39,898 nucleotides of DNA from contig NZ_JNVB01000041.1 in NCBI RefSeq assembly GCF_000770305.1, forward strand, positions 1-39,898, written 5' to 3'. The notes under the pieces were generated by a model. The model was not told the DNA's origin and ran no database searches. It was given only the letters and a program-made list of their open reading frames with translations. The stretch's first letter is position 1; every line of letters starts with the position of its first letter. The stretch comes from Erwinia oleae. GTDB lineage: Bacteria > Pseudomonadota > Gammaproteobacteria > Enterobacterales > Enterobacteriaceae. The position numbers and the translations under genes were made by a program. Shown one piece after another: positions 8,235 to 17,719 of the stretch.

Positions 8235-8786
8235 ATGACCAAAAAACAGAAGCTGAGCGCGGAAGAGCAGGCGCTGTTTCGCAGCCTGATGACCGGCACG
8301 CGCAGGCTGAGCCAGGACACCATCATCCACAAGCCGCAGCGTAAAAAGATCGGTGAAGTGCCGCAAAAACGCCTGCTTTCAGAGCAGCGCGACGCCAGCC
8401 ACTACTTTTCTGATGAGTTTCAGCCGCTGCTGCCGGAAGAGGGCGCGGTACGCTACGTGCGCAGCGACGTCAGCCACTATGAGCTGAAAAAATTGCGGCG
8501 CGGCGACTATACGCCAGAGATTTTTCTGGATCTGCACGGGCTGACGCAGAAGCAGGCGAAAGAGGAGTTAGGCGCGCTGATCGCTGCCTGCCGTCGCGAA
8601 CACATCTTTTGCGCCAGCGTGATGCACGGGCACGGCAAACATGTCCTGAAGCAGCAAACGCCGCTCTGGCTGGCCCAGCATCCGCTGGTGATGGCCTTTC
8701 ATCAGGCGCCAAAACTGTTTGGCGGTGACGCCGCGCTGCTGGTGCTGATTGAAGTTGAAGAGTGGTTGCCGCCCGAACTGCCCTGA
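8235..8786 (+). CDS. smrB: SmrB, Smr-domain ribosome-rescue endonuclease
   Basis: The 183-residue protein matches E. coli SmrB (YfcN). The N-terminal half holds a basic ribosome-contact region; the C-terminal Smr domain, about residues 95-180, has [18 protein letters not shown] and [17 protein letters not shown]. In the known system, SmrB is recruited to collided ribosomes and cleaves mRNA upstream of the stalled ribosome; the HGHGK motif belongs to the nuclease site. It is divergent from prmB (182-nt gap) and converges on sixA with 22 nt between the stops. Confidence 0.95.
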   Translation: MTKKQKLSAEEQALFRSLMTGTRRLSQDTIIHKPQRKKIGEVPQKRLLSEQRDASHYFSDEFQPLLPEEGAVRYVRSDVSHYELKKLRRGDYTPEIFLDLHGLTQKQAKEELGALIAACRREHIFCASVMHGHGKHVLKQQTPLWLAQHPLVMAFHQAPKLFGGDAALLVLIEVEEWLPPELP

Positions 8787-8808
8787 GCAGGCGGCATCCT
8801 TAAAGGCG

Positions 8809-9291
8809 TTACATCGCCTTGGCCAGTTTTGCCGGGCTGACGTGCCAGAGCAGCCTGCCGCAGGCGCTGTCGGCATCATAATCAATGCAGGCAATAGCGG
8901 AAGTCGCAAACATCGGCGGCGCTTCCTGCGGGCAGAGTTCAGAAACCAGATAGCCCACCAGCGGCAGATGAGAAATGACCAACGCGGACTTCACGCCCTC
9001 TTTCGCCAGCGCCTGAATGTAGCAGGCGGTCAGCGCGGGATCGCCGCCTGGCGTCAGCTCTGGCAGCACTTCCTGCCCGTCCGGCAGCGTCAGCGCTTCA
9101 CGTACCGTTGCCAGCGTCTGCTGTGCCCGGAGATAGGGGCTGACCAGCACGCGGTCAATATCCACCGCCTGATCGTTCATCCACTTCGCCATCTGGCGCG
9201 ACTCATCGCTGCCGCAATGAGTAAGAGGTCTTGCCGAATCACTAGCCGCATCCAGTGCCGCATCGCCGTGACGCATAATGAAAACTTGCAT
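8809..9291 (-). CDS. sixA: SixA, phosphohistidine phosphatase
   Basis: The 160-residue protein of the histidine-phosphatase superfamily has the RHG motif near its start (IMRHGDAALDA, catalytic His8) and a second active-site His in LVISHLPLVGYL. Known role in E. coli: removal of phosphate from histidines, with the nitrogen-related PTS protein NPr as the best supported target and ArcB as the earlier proposed one. Single gene, with 160 nt between it and the 3' end of fadJ in the same direction; probably its own promoter. Confidence 0.93.
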   Translation of the reverse strand: MQVFIMRHGDAALDAASDSARPLTHCGSDESRQMAKWMNDQAVDIDRVLVSPYLRAQQTLATVREALTLPDGQEVLPELTPGGDPALTACYIQALAKEGVKSALVISHLPLVGYLVSELCPQEAPPMFATSAIACIDYDADSACGRLLWHVSPAKLAKAM

Positions 9292-9451
9292 AATGCACCG
9301 CTATTGTTAAACAAAAACGCCAGGAAAACGCGTTTCCCGGCTCTTCATTCTGCGAATGAACGCTGTGTTTTACCCTAATGGTTGAAGTTAAGTCAACCTG
9401 TTGTTTAATCATTGAGCAGCCGCATTTGCGCCCTTTTGCATTTTTAAAAAT

Positions 9452-11611
9452 CTAACCCGTTGAATCCGTGTGGCTGTTCAGGTTTACCCACCGTTGATAA
9501 AAGGTTTCGCCACCGTGCGCCATTTGACGCAGCCGCTCGCATGGCGCAAAGCGCTCGCCGCAGGTGTGGGTCAACTGTTCCAGCGTATTCACGATCGCGT
9601 CTGCGCCCAGGCGATCCATATATCGGAACGGCCCGCCGAGGAAAGGCGGAAAACCGATGCCAAACACCGCGCCGATATCACCATCGCGCGCGCTGCGGAT
9701 CACCTCCTCATCCAGCGTTCGGGCCGCCTCATTCAGCATCATCATGACGCAACGCTGAGCAATCAGCTCACCGCTGAGGTGCGTTCGCGGCGTTACGTTC
9801 AGCAAGGTGTAGATTGTGCTGTCGGCCTGCTTTTTTCTGCCCCAACGGCGCGTACCGTAAAGATAAAAACCCCGGCCATTTTTTCGCCCTTTACGATTAT
9901 CGTTCAGCACCGCCTCAACCGCGTCAGGCGCTCTGAACCGCTCGCCCCACGCTTTCTCCAGCACCGGCAGAATGTGCGTGCCGATATCAATACCGACCTC
10001 ATCCAGCAGTTGTAACGGCCCTACCGGAAAACCAAACTGCACCAGCGCCCGGTCGATGCTTTCGATGGTTTCGCCTGCCAGCAGGCAGCGCAGCGCCTCG
10101 TTAATATAAGGTGCGAGAATGCGGTTGACGTAAAATCCCGCGCGATCGGCCACCACAATCGGCGTTTTACCCAGCTTTTTCGCCAGGGCAACGGTGGTGG
10201 CAACGGTTGCGGCGGCGGTACCTGCGTGGGGGATCACCTCCACCAGCGGCATCTTATCAACCGGACTGAAGAAGTGCAGGCCAATCACCTGCCCAGGCCG
10301 CTGCGCCCGCGCGGCGATATCTGCAATGGGGAGCGACGAGGTGTTGGAGGCAAAAATCGTGTGCGGCGCGGCGTTGGCCTCCACGTCCGCCACCATCTGC
10401 TGCTTGAGCGCGAGGTTTTCGAATACCGCTTCGATCACCAGGTCGCGCTGGCGAAAACCGCTGAAATCGGTGGTGCCGGTAATCAGGCCCATTTGCTGTT
10501 GCCGCCCGGCGGCGGTGAGACGTTTACGCCTGACCTGTTTGCTTAACAGATCCCAGCTGTACTTCATCGCATGGTTAATGCCTTCTGGCCTGATATCTTT
10601 GATGCGCACCGGGAATGTGCCGCGCGTGGCGGCGACACTGGCGATGCCGCCGCCCATCAGCCCTCCGCCCAGCACGCCAATGGTATTCAGCTCACGCGGC
10701 GCAGCGTCTGAGCCCGGATCTTTTTTCAGTTCCGTCGTGGCAAAAAAGAGGCTGCGCAGCGCGGTGGATTCCGGCGTCATCACCAGTTGACCAAAGGCTT
10801 TCGCCTCCGCATCGTAACCGGCGCTGCCGCCGCGCTCCAGGCCGGTGCGGATCACCGAAAGAATTTTCCCGGTGGCCGGATAGTTGCCCTTTGTTTTCGC
10901 CGCCGTCTGTCTGGCCGCCAGCGAGAACAGCAGATCGCGGCCGCCCGGCGCGTGTAAGACGCGCTCGCGGAGCGGCAGCGCTTTTTCAGTTTTTCTGCCT
11001 CTCAGTATCCTTTTGACCGCCGTTTCCAGCAGGATCGCCGGCGGAACAGCCTCGTCCACCAGCCCCATTTTCAGCGCCTGACGCGCGCGAAGCGTCTTCC
11101 CGGTCAGGATCAGATCCAGCGCCTTTGACGCGCCGATCAGGGCGGGCAGACGCTGGGTGCCGCCGGAGCCTGGCAGCAGGCCGAGTTGCACCTCCGGCAG
11201 ACCGAGCCGGGTTTTCTCATCCAGTGTGCAGACGCGCTGATTGCAGGCCAGCGCCAGTTCAAGGCCGCCGCCCAGACAGGCACCGTGGATCGCCGCCACC
11301 ACGGTGAACGGCATGGCGGCGATTTCCGCCATCACCCGCTGTCCTTCCTGCGCCAGCGCCTGCGCTTCCGCCGCAGTGGTACAGTTGTCGAGCATGGTGA
11401 TATCCGCACCAGCGATAAACGAATCGGGTTTGCCGGAGATCAGTACCAGCCCGGCCAGACTGGCGTTCTGCCGCGCCCGCGCGATCGCATCGCGAATTTG
11501 TCCCGCGAACGCCGCCTTAAGCGTATTCATCTTTTCATCCGGCACATCAATGGTGATAACGCCCACGTTATCCGGCCGCATGTTGAGAGTAAATGCTGAA
11601 CGGTTTTCCAT
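9452..11611 (-). CDS. fadJ: FadJ, fatty-acid oxidation alpha subunit (enoyl-CoA hydratase / 3-hydroxyacyl-CoA dehydrogenase)
   Basis: This 719-residue multifunctional enzyme works with FadI in the anaerobic-type beta-oxidation complex. Residues 1 to about 190 form the crotonase domain with oxyanion-hole and catalytic glutamates (E118 in [15 protein letters not shown]140 in [17 protein letters not shown]). From about 310 comes the NAD-binding dehydrogenase domain ([14 protein letters not shown], catalytic His in [15 protein letters not shown]), and then two C-terminal 3HCDH repeats. The fadI stop and fadJ start overlap as TAATG (11613-11609), so the genes are translationally coupled. The length is close to E. 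coli FadJ (714). Confidence 0.97.
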   Translation of the reverse strand: MENRSAFTLNMRPDNVGVITIDVPDEKMNTLKAAFAGQIRDAIARARQNASLAGLVLISGKPDSFIAGADITMLDNCTTAAEAQALAQEGQRVMAEIAAMPFTVVAAIHGACLGGGLELALACNQRVCTLDEKTRLGLPEVQLGLLPGSGGTQRLPALIGASKALDLILTGKTLRARQALKMGLVDEAVPPAILLETAVKRILRGRKTEKALPLRERVLHAPGGRDLLFSLAARQTAAKTKGNYPATGKILSVIRTGLERGGSAGYDAEAKAFGQLVMTPESTALRSLFFATTELKKDPGSDAAPRELNTIGVLGGGLMGGGIASVAATRGTFPVRIKDIRPEGINHAMKYSWDLLSKQVRRKRLTAAGRQQQMGLITGTTDFSGFRQRDLVIEAVFENLALKQQMVADVEANAAPHTIFASNTSSLPIADIAARAQRPGQVIGLHFFSPVDKMPLVEVIPHAGTAAATVATTVALAKKLGKTPIVVADRAGFYVNRILAPYINEALRCLLAGETIESIDRALVQFGFPVGPLQLLDEVGIDIGTHILPVLEKAWGERFRAPDAVEAVLNDNRKGRKNGRGFYLYGTRRWGRKKQADSTIYTLLNVTPRTHLSGELIAQRCVMMMLNEAARTLDEEVIRSARDGDIGAVFGIGFPPFLGGPFRYMDRLGADAIVNTLEQLTHTCGERFAPCERLRQMAHGGETFYQRWVNLNSHTDSTG

Positions 11612-12921
11612 TATTCGGCCTCCAGAACCATTGCCGCACCCAGCCCGCCCGCCGCGCAGGCGGTGACCAGCCCCAGGCCGCCGCCGCGACGGCGCAACTC
11701 ATGGAGCGTTTGGGTGATCATGCGCGCGCCGGTGGCGGCAAACGGATGTCCGTATGCAATGGAGCCGCCGAGCACGTTGAATTTTTCCTCGTCCACCTCG
11801 CCCAGGGCGTGCGGACGATTGAGCACCTCGCGCGCGAAACGCTCGTCGGCAAACATCTTCAGGTTAGCCAGCGTTTGCGCCGCGAAGGCTTCATGCATAT
11901 CAATGAGCGTCAGATCGCTCAAGGTAATGCCGGCGCGATCCAGCGCCAGCGGCGAGGCCCATGCCGGCCCAAGCAGCATATCGTGACGCACGTCAATGGC
12001 GGTAAAGGCATAGCTGCGCAGGAAGCCAAGCGGCGTAATCCCCAACGACCTGGCGCGTGATTCGGTCATCAGCACCACCGCAGCGGCGCCGTCGGTGAGC
12101 GGCGTACTGTTTGCCGCCGTCACGGTGCCGTGCCGCCGATCGAAGGCCGGACGCAATTTTGCGTAATCTTCCAGCCGCGACTGACCGCGCACGTTGTTGT
12201 CACGTTCGAAAGGGCTTTTCCACGGCGGAACGTACGCGGTCATCACCTCCGCGCTCAGCCTGCCCTCCTCCCACGCTGTTGCGGCACGCTGATGCGACCG
12301 ATGCGCCAGCGCATCCTGCTGCTCGCGGGTGATCCCATGGCTTTTCGCCATCTGTTCAGCGGTATCGCCCATACGCAGACCGGTAGAGTACTCCGCTACG
12401 GCGGGCGGAACGGGCAGTAAATCGCGAGGACGAAGCTGCCCGATCAGCGTGAGTTTTTGCGACAGGCTTTTTGCTTTACTGAGATCGACCAGCACGCGCC
12501 CCAGCTTTTTGCTGACGCCAATGGGCAACACGGAAGAGGAGTCAGCGCCACCGGCAATACCGGCCTGGATGTGGCCAGCCAGCAGGCTCTCGGTGACGTT
12601 CGCCACCGCCTGAAAACTGGTGGCGCAGGCGCGGCTGACGCTGTAAGCGTCGGTATGCACGCCAAGGCCGCTGGCCAGCACAATTTCGCGCGCGATATTT
12701 GGCGCTTCCGGCATCTGAACCACCTGGCCAAATACCAGTTGCTCAATGATGTCGGCAGGTATGTCGCTGCGCGCCAGCAGCTCGCTGACCACCATCGTTC
12801 CGAGCTCCACCGCAGGAATGCCGTGCAGCGCCGTGGCCTGCTTAGCAAAAGGCGTACGTAATCCGTGGGTTATCGCGATACGATCGCCCTGACGCGTCAG
12901 CAAAGGTAACGCTTTGGTCAT
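11611..12921 (-). CDS. fadI: FadI, 3-ketoacyl-CoA thiolase
   Basis: This is the thiolase of the FadIJ complex, cleaving 3-ketoacyl-CoA to acetyl-CoA and a shortened acyl-CoA. The nucleophile is Cys99 in [15 protein letters not shown]; the second-half motifs are [19 protein letters not shown] and [17 protein letters not shown]. Two ATGs are close together (12927 and 12921). The second was chosen because AGGGG then sits 6 nt upstream, and it gives 436 residues, the E. coli length. A 13-nt FadR-like palindrome lies 41 nt upstream, consistent with repression by FadR in the absence of long-chain fatty acids. Confidence 0.96.
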   Translation of the reverse strand: MTKALPLLTRQGDRIAITHGLRTPFAKQATALHGIPAVELGTMVVSELLARSDIPADIIEQLVFGQVVQMPEAPNIAREIVLASGLGVHTDAYSVSRACATSFQAVANVTESLLAGHIQAGIAGGADSSSVLPIGVSKKLGRVLVDLSKAKSLSQKLTLIGQLRPRDLLPVPPAVAEYSTGLRMGDTAEQMAKSHGITREQQDALAHRSHQRAATAWEEGRLSAEVMTAYVPPWKSPFERDNNVRGQSRLEDYAKLRPAFDRRHGTVTAANSTPLTDGAAAVVLMTESRARSLGITPLGFLRSYAFTAIDVRHDMLLGPAWASPLALDRAGITLSDLTLIDMHEAFAAQTLANLKMFADERFAREVLNRPHALGEVDEEKFNVLGGSIAYGHPFAATGARMITQTLHELRRRGGGLGLVTACAAGGLGAAMVLEAE

Positions 12922-12959
12922 TCTCATCCCCTGTAAAGTCAGTAACCGGCGTCATTGCC

Positions 12960-12976
12960 AGCAGGTCTGACCTGTA
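12960..12976. promoter_or_regulatory. putative FadR operator in front of fadI
   Basis: CAGGTCTGACCTG at 12962-12974 is a perfect 6-1-6 palindrome with the GGTCnGACC core of FadR operators. FadR is known to repress fad genes in E. coli. Placement just upstream of fadIJ makes an operator plausible; binding is inferred. Confidence 0.65.
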
Positions 12977-13045
12977 AGAGTAACGAATATCGGGCGTTCT
13001 GCACGGGGAACAGAAGAAAAATGCGAGAAGAAACACGCTTTTGAA

Positions 13046-13071
13046 GCGCGACGGGCAGTTGCCCATCGCGC
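13046..13071 (-). terminator. hairpin downstream of yfcZ
   Basis: A 12-bp nearly perfect inverted repeat (GCGCGAtGGGCA / TGCCCgTCGCGC on the minus strand) lies 10 nt after the yfcZ stop. The T tract is broken (TTCAAAAGCGTGTTTCTTC), so it is a probable rather than certain intrinsic terminator. Confidence 0.5.
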
Positions 13072-13080
13072 AGAGAAGGA

Positions 13081-13377
13081 TTAACGCAGGCCGAGCTGAA
13101 AAATCATCGTTTCCGCCTGACAGGAAAAAGTGAAATCGATGTCCAGACGCACACCGTCGGCTTCTTCGTTAAAGCGGCTGTTGATTATGCAGGGTTCAGA
13201 CTCAACCTGACGCGCTTTGTCGGTCAGCTGATTCAACCGCGCTTCTGCCTGCTGGCGATCGTCGCAGAGCTGGCTCCAGCTTGCGGTGCAGTCGGTGTTA
13301 TCCATAATGGTGCCAACGTCAACGCAGCAGCAGGCTGCGGTTTCATTAGCGCTGCATTTATTAATGGAATGAGTCAT
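13081..13377 (-). CDS. yfcZ: YfcZ/YiiS family protein (UPF0381)
   Basis: The 98-residue protein matches E. coli YfcZ (94 aa), with a cysteine cluster near the start (CCCVDVGTIMDNTDCTAS), a middle acidic helix, and the tail GVRLDIDFTFSCQAETMIFQ. It is small, soluble and has no established function. The ATG at 13377 has an AGGAG ribosome site and adds four residues compared with E. coli. It sits between fadI and fadL as in E. coli and diverges from fadL. Confidence 0.92.
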   Translation of the reverse strand: MTHSINKCSANETAACCCVDVGTIMDNTDCTASWSQLCDDRQQAEARLNQLTDKARQVESEPCIINSRFNEEADGVRLDIDFTFSCQAETMIFQLGLR

Positions 13378-13604
13378 GCGTTCTCCTGACGGGTCAAAGA
13401 ATAGTTGCGCTTATTTTACTCTGCGATGATGCCGTTGTCCGGTTACCAATGAATTCAGTGTCGGTAAATGCATAGAATCAGAATGAAAGTTGATCTGCGA
13501 CAATTCTCACCCTCTCAGGTGTTTTTCAACAGCACGATTTTGTTAAGCAGATCGCTTTTCTTAGATCATTTAAGAAATATTTATAAAACAATATTGCAAC
13601 ATGG

Positions 13605-13642
13605 ATACAGGTCAGACCTATACTGCACTGGTCTGATTTGTC
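13605..13642. promoter_or_regulatory. two putative FadR operators in front of fadL
   Basis: The 349-nt gap between yfcZ and fadL holds two FadR-like sites. One is a palindromic core AGGTCAGACCT at 13609-13619. The second is CACTGGTCTGATTTGTC at 13626-13642, a half-degenerate form. E. coli fadL also has tandem FadR sites, including one of nearly the second sequence. FadR repression of fadL here is inferred from that match. I see nothing else clear in the gap. Confidence 0.72.
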
Positions 13643-13726
13643 TGCCGTATCTCAGCCCGTAAAATCCGCCATCCCCTGTTACGCCATGTAACAGAATTTA
13701 TAAAATCGAATAATGAGGTTGTGGTC

Positions 13727-15004
13727 ATGAACCATAAATCCGTTTTTGCAAAGTCAGCGCTTGCAGTGGCAGTGGCAATTGTCTCATCAAATGTTTATGC
13801 AGCCGGCTTTCAACTGAATGAATTTTCCTCTATCGGCTTAGGTCGCGCCTACTCAGGCGAAGGCGCAATGGGCGATACCGCCGCCTCAGCCAGCCGAAAC
13901 CCTGCCACCATGGCGCTGATGGACAGGCCTATGTTCTCCATTGGCGCGGTGTATATCGATCCTGATGTGAACATCGACGGTAACAGCTCGCTGTCCGGGC
14001 AGAGCCTGAACGCCAACAATATTGCGCCAACACAGTGGGTGCCCAACCTGCACTACGTTCAGCCCATTAACGATCAATGGTGGGTGGGTGCGTCCGCCAC
14101 CTCTAACTATGGTCTGGCGACAGAATTTAATAACAATTACACCGCCGGGCCTTATGCAGGCAAAACCGATCTTCAGACCATGAATCTGAATCTGAGCACC
14201 GCGTACCGACTGAATGATAACTTCAGCTTCGGTGTCGGTTTTGACGCCGTTTATGCACGGGCGAAGATCGAACGTTATGCGGGTGAAACGGGTACGGCGT
14301 TGGGCTTACCGGCGGATACGCAGATAGTGCACCTCAAAGGTGACGAATGGGGTTACGGCTGGAACGCCGGTATTCTTTATGAAGTGGATGAGAACAACCG
14401 TTTCGGCTTTACCTATCGCTCAGAAGTGAAAATTGATTTTGACGGCGACTACAAAAGCAGCATTCCTTCCGCACTGAACCCGGCATTGCAGTCAAGCGGC
14501 TTATACGGCACCGATGGCAACACCATTCCCGGCGCGCTGACCCTGAATCTGCCTGAGATGTGGGAAGTGTCCGGCTACCATAAAGTGGCGCCGCAGTGGG
14601 CGGTACATTACAGTCTCGCTTATACCAGTTGGAGTCAGTTCCAGGAACTGAAAGCGACCGGTAGTAACGGTCAGACGCTGTTCTATAAAGATGAGAGCTA
14701 TAAAGACGCTTACCGCATCGCATTGGGAACATCGTATTTCTATGATGAAAACTGGACGTTCCGTACCGGTATCGCCTTTGATGACAGCCCGGTTCCTGCC
14801 GAACAGCGTTCAATCTCTATTCCTGACCAGGATCGTCTGTGGCTGAGCGCAGGCGCCTCGTATGCTTTCAATCAGGATGCGTCGGTCGATGTCGGCCTCT
14901 CTTATATGCACGGTCAGCATGTGACGGTGGAAGAAGGGCCGTACACCTTTAATTCAACCGGTAAAGCCTGGCTTTACGGCGCGAACTTTAACTATAAGTT
15001 CTGA
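13727..15004 (+). CDS. fadL: FadL, outer-membrane long-chain fatty acid transporter
   Basis: This is a 14-strand beta barrel with an N-terminal plug, importing long-chain fatty acids that feed FadD and then FadIJ/FadBA. The 425-residue precursor has a signal peptide ending NVYA and a mature start [20 protein letters not shown]; the conserved NPA motif of the plug is in [12 protein letters not shown]-terminal [11 protein letters not shown] ends in Phe, as usual for barrel assembly. An in-frame GTG at 13721 precedes the ATG at 13727; the ATG has GAGG 8 nt before it and was preferred. It is slightly shorter than the E. coli protein (446), lacking a loop around residue 190. Confidence 0.97.
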   Translation: MNHKSVFAKSALAVAVAIVSSNVYAAGFQLNEFSSIGLGRAYSGEGAMGDTAASASRNPATMALMDRPMFSIGAVYIDPDVNIDGNSSLSGQSLNANNIAPTQWVPNLHYVQPINDQWWVGASATSNYGLATEFNNNYTAGPYAGKTDLQTMNLNLSTAYRLNDNFSFGVGFDAVYARAKIERYAGETGTALGLPADTQIVHLKGDEWGYGWNAGILYEVDENNRFGFTYRSEVKIDFDGDYKSSIPSALNPALQSSGLYGTDGNTIPGALTLNLPEMWEVSGYHKVAPQWAVHYSLAYTSWSQFQELKATGSNGQTLFYKDESYKDAYRIALGTSYFYDENWTFRTGIAFDDSPVPAEQRSISIPDQDRLWLSAGASYAFNQDASVDVGLSYMHGQHVTVEEGPYTFNSTGKAWLYGANFNYKF

Positions 15005-15020
15005 TAACCGAATGCCAAAA

Positions 15021-15048
15021 AAGCCTGTCTCGCGACAGGCTTTTTTTT
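15021..15048 (+). terminator. fadL terminator, shared with mlaA
   Basis: A 9-bp stem (AAGCCTGTC / GACAGGCTT, loop TCGC) is followed by a T8 run; A-rich sequence on the other side lets it also work for the convergent mlaA, whose stop is 5 nt away. Confidence 0.9.
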
Positions 15049-15053
15049 GCGCA

Positions 15054-15815
15054 TTATTCCGCGTCAATATCGTTGAGTTCATCCTGAATCGCCGCCGCGT
15101 TCGGGTTCTCCTGCGGGATCAGCTTGCCGTCGCTGGCAAGGAAGTCATGCCGCTGGAAGTAAGCCGCGCGCACAAAGGCATAAGGATCGTTGGAATTCCG
15201 CAGGATAGCATCGGAGTTCAGCAGTTGAGCACGGGTTTCCACCCCTTCAAGCACCCATTTTCCGGCCGTCATTGGCCAGCTCAACCAGCTCAGCGGCGCG
15301 TAAAGCGTATCCACCACTCCGCCGACGTCTTCACGCGGCGTAAAGCTGCCGTAGCCTGGCAGCTCGACATACGGGCCATAGCCCACGCCGTAATTGCCGA
15401 GCGTGCTGCCGAAGCGCCTCGGTTCTTCCTTCGCCAGTTTTGGGTTCGCCATACCGGCCACGTCGATAAATCCGCCCATGCCCAGCAGCGTGTTCAGGAA
15501 GAAACGGTTGAAGTGGATCATCGCCTTGTAAGGCTTGCCCTCAACAAAATAGTTCACCATTGTTGAGGGTTCGCTCAGGTTACCCAGAAAGTTGCTCAGC
15601 CCCGATCGCGCCGGTACAGGAACATAGTCGCGCCACGCCACCGCAACCGGACGCAGCACGTACGGATCAAGGATGTTGTAATTAAAATCGAACATGGTGC
15701 GGTTGAAGCCTTCAAACGGATCGGACCGGCCCTGCGGCTCATCTTCTGGCCCCGAACTGGCGCACCCTATCAGCAGTACGCTGGCCAGCGCGATGCCCGT
15801 CACACGGTAGGTCAT
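15054..15815 (-). CDS. mlaA: MlaA (VacJ), outer-membrane lipoprotein of phospholipid retrograde transport
   Basis: MlaA forms a ring in the outer membrane and, with OmpC/F and MlaC, removes mislocalised phospholipids from the outer leaflet. The 253-residue precursor has a lipobox (LLIGC, Cys18) and the VacJ domain from about residue 30 (DPFEGFNRTMFDFNYNILD, FFLNTLLGMGGFIDVAGM, GPYVELPGYGSFTPRE). It starts 16 nt after the ccmI stop in the same direction, so it could be read with the ccm operon. In E. coli mlaA is near fadL as well, but the ccm genes are elsewhere. Confidence 0.95.
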   Translation of the reverse strand: MTYRVTGIALASVLLIGCASSGPEDEPQGRSDPFEGFNRTMFDFNYNILDPYVLRPVAVAWRDYVPVPARSGLSNFLGNLSEPSTMVNYFVEGKPYKAMIHFNRFFLNTLLGMGGFIDVAGMANPKLAKEEPRRFGSTLGNYGVGYGPYVELPGYGSFTPREDVGGVVDTLYAPLSWLSWPMTAGKWVLEGVETRAQLLNSDAILRNSNDPYAFVRAAYFQRHDFLASDGKLIPQENPNAAAIQDELNDIDAE

Positions 15816-15831
15816 AGCTGTCTCCCTGTAG

Positions 15832-16713
15832 TCAATTGTCAGTTGGCGCCTGGCGGGCGGCCGATTCAGAGCGGGCCTGCCCGATGCTGCGGCGAATCAT
15901 CTCCGCGCGCCTGTCCTCAGCCGGTAACAACTGTAACATCTTTTGCCAGATTACAATGGCCCGATCATAACGCTGTTGCGCGAAAGCATTAAATGCCAAC
16001 TGGCTGAGCAGGCGAAGATTGTTGCCGTCGTGCTTCTCCATCGCTTCAAGCAGTTCGCCCGCCTGGCGCACGTCTCCCGGATCGTCCGAACGCGTCAGCA
16101 CTTCAGCGTAGCTGAGCTGAACGTCCGGGTTATCCGGCGCGAGCTGCATGGCGCGGTGAAAAGCCTGCGTGGCCATGGCGGCATTGTTGAGCACCATGCC
16201 AATGCGGCCCAGCATCAGCCAGTCGCTGAGGCTGTGCGGGTTCTGTTGTAGTGACGTGCGTATGCCCAGTCCGAGCCGCGCCAGCGCCTCCGGCGATAAA
16301 GGTTTTGCCTGCGGATTCATCACCTGCGCACGCAGAGCAGGCAGATCGTCCTGTATCTGTCGCCACGCCACCACCTGCATGTAGCCACCGGTTTTGAAAT
16401 AAAAACCCAGGCTCACCACCAGCAGCACCAGCACGCCCGGCAGCAGAATCCGACGCCCTGCGCGGCGTTCATCTACCGGCGCGTTCTGCGGAATATCCAG
16501 CAGCAGCGTCTGCTGGAGCTCGCGCACCATTTCCGCACGACCGGCCACCACGCCCTGCGCCTCATCCTCTTCAAGTTCGCGCAGGCGCTGATGATAAAAC
16601 TCAGTATTGAGCGCGTCGCGTCTGGTCGACGGCTGCGGCTTTCTTCCACCTGCCAGCAGCAGGCCAGTCGCCGCCGCCAGCAGCACGCATACCGTCATCC
16701 AGAATACCGTCAT
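15832..16713 (-). CDS. ccmI: CcmI, TPR protein of cytochrome c maturation
   Basis: The 293-residue protein starts with a membrane segment (MTVFWMTVCVLLAAATGLLL), then has a coiled-coil-like cytoplasmic region with EFYHQRLRELEEDEAQG, a second membrane segment (about residues 90-108), and periplasmic TPR repeats (about residues 160-280). In the known system the TPR part binds the apocytochrome and hands it to CcmF/CcmH for heme attachment. In E. coli the equivalent is fused to the C-terminus of CcmH; here it is a separate gene overlapping ccmH by ATGA. The last gene of the ccm run. Confidence 0.92.
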   Translation of the reverse strand: MTVFWMTVCVLLAAATGLLLAGGRKPQPSTRRDALNTEFYHQRLRELEEDEAQGVVAGRAEMVRELQQTLLLDIPQNAPVDERRAGRRILLPGVLVLLVVSLGFYFKTGGYMQVVAWRQIQDDLPALRAQVMNPQAKPLSPEALARLGLGIRTSLQQNPHSLSDWLMLGRIGMVLNNAAMATQAFHRAMQLAPDNPDVQLSYAEVLTRSDDPGDVRQAGELLEAMEKHDGNNLRLLSQLAFNAFAQQRYDRAIVIWQKMLQLLPAEDRRAEMIRRSIGQARSESAARQAPTDN

Positions 16714-17165
16714 GGCTGCTTCCCGTTATCTTTCAACAACATTTTCAGGCGCGCTTCATCCACATCGGCGACGTCGAGCGGACGCCTTTTACTGCGCAAA
16801 ATAATCACCAGCGCGCCAATAAAGACAAACAGCGCAGGCCCGGCCCACAGGATAACCGTAGAGGCCATCAGCGGCGGCGCGTAAGTGACGAAGTTGCCAT
16901 AGCGCGCCACCATATAGGCTTTTATCTGTTCCGGCGTTTGTCCGGCCTGAAGCAGCTCATAAACCTTCAGGCGCATGTCGCCGGCAATCATCGCGTTTGA
17001 GTCAGCAATACTGTTGTTCTGACACTTTGGGCAACGCAGCGATTCGGTCAGATGACGGTACTGCTGCTCCTGTTCCACCGAGGAAAAATGCCAGGTATCA
17101 ATGGGTTCTGCGTTTATCAGTGCGCTGAACATCAGCGCCGCCAATATGATAATCAGATGTTTCAT
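16710..17165 (-). CDS. ccmH: CcmH, thiol oxidoreductase of cytochrome c maturation (short form)
   Basis: The 151-residue protein has a signal sequence (MKHLIIILAALMFSALINA), the redox pair in RCPKCQNNSIADS (Cys45 and Cys48), the conserved YMVARYGNFVTYAPP, and a C-terminal membrane anchor near residues 105-125. Known role: with CcmG it keeps the CXXCH thiols of apocytochrome c reduced. The length corresponds to the N-terminal domain alone of the E. coli CcmH fusion. Start overlaps the ccmG stop (ATGA). Confidence 0.95.
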   Translation of the reverse strand: MKHLIIILAALMFSALINAEPIDTWHFSSVEQEQQYRHLTESLRCPKCQNNSIADSNAMIAGDMRLKVYELLQAGQTPEQIKAYMVARYGNFVTYAPPLMASTVILWAGPALFVFIGALVIILRSKRRPLDVADVDEARLKMLLKDNGKQP

Positions 17166-17719
17166 GCGCCTGCCTCCTTGTTATATTTGTCCCACAGGGG
17201 TTTAACTTCCTTTGTCCAGACTTCGTCATTCATATCGCCCACGTGGCGATAGCGGATGATACCTTTTGCGTCGATCAAAAACGTTTCCGGCGCGCCATAA
17301 ACGCCAAGATCCAGCCCCAGCATGCCGCTTCCATCATACAGGCTCAGGGCGTAAGGATTGCCAGAATTGTTCAGCCAGTCGATAGCTTTATGGCGATCGT
17401 CTTTATAGTTCAGTCCCACCAGCCGCACGCCCTGCGCCGCCAGGGCATTAAGATAGTGGTGCTCCACCCGGCAGGTTGGGCACCACGTAGCCCAGACGTT
17501 AAGCAGCAGCGGCCTGCCGCCGACCAGCACGGTTCTGTCGTAGGTTTTCCCCTGATTATCAAGCGATTCCAGGGTAAACGACGGCACCGGTTTGCCGATC
17601 AGCGCCGATTCGAGCCGGGAAGGATCGTCGCCGTTGGCATTGCGCGATAGCTGCCACATCAGCGCAGCGGCCAGCAGCAAAAAAAGCGCTAACGGTATAT
17701 AGAAGATTTTTTTCGTCAT
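17162..17719 (-). CDS. ccmG: CcmG (DsbE), thioredoxin-like reductant of cytochrome c maturation
   Basis: The 185-residue membrane-anchored periplasmic thioredoxin has an N-terminal anchor (IFYIPLALFLLLAAALMW), the active site WCPTC (Cys80 and Cys83, same numbering as E. coli), and the cis-proline side YGAPETFLIDAKGIIRYRH. It reduces CcmH or the apocytochrome, receiving electrons from DsbD. A longer in-frame start at 17818 overlaps ccmF; the ATG at 17719 overlaps the ccmF stop as ATGA and gives the E. coli N-terminus. Confidence 0.96.
   Translation of the reverse strand: MTKKIFYIPLALFLLLAAALMWQLSRNANGDDPSRLESALIGKPVPSFTLESLDNQGKTYDRTVLVGGRPLLLNVWATWCPTCRVEHHYLNALAAQGVRLVGLNYKDDRHKAIDWLNNSGNPYALSLYDGSGMLGLDLGVYGAPETFLIDAKGIIRYRHVGDMNDEVWTKEVKPLWDKYNKEAGA

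Noticed and set aside
13468..13662. Plus-strand frame of 64 codons before fadL
   Set aside because: It runs through the FadR operators and promoter region of fadL and has no ribosome site.
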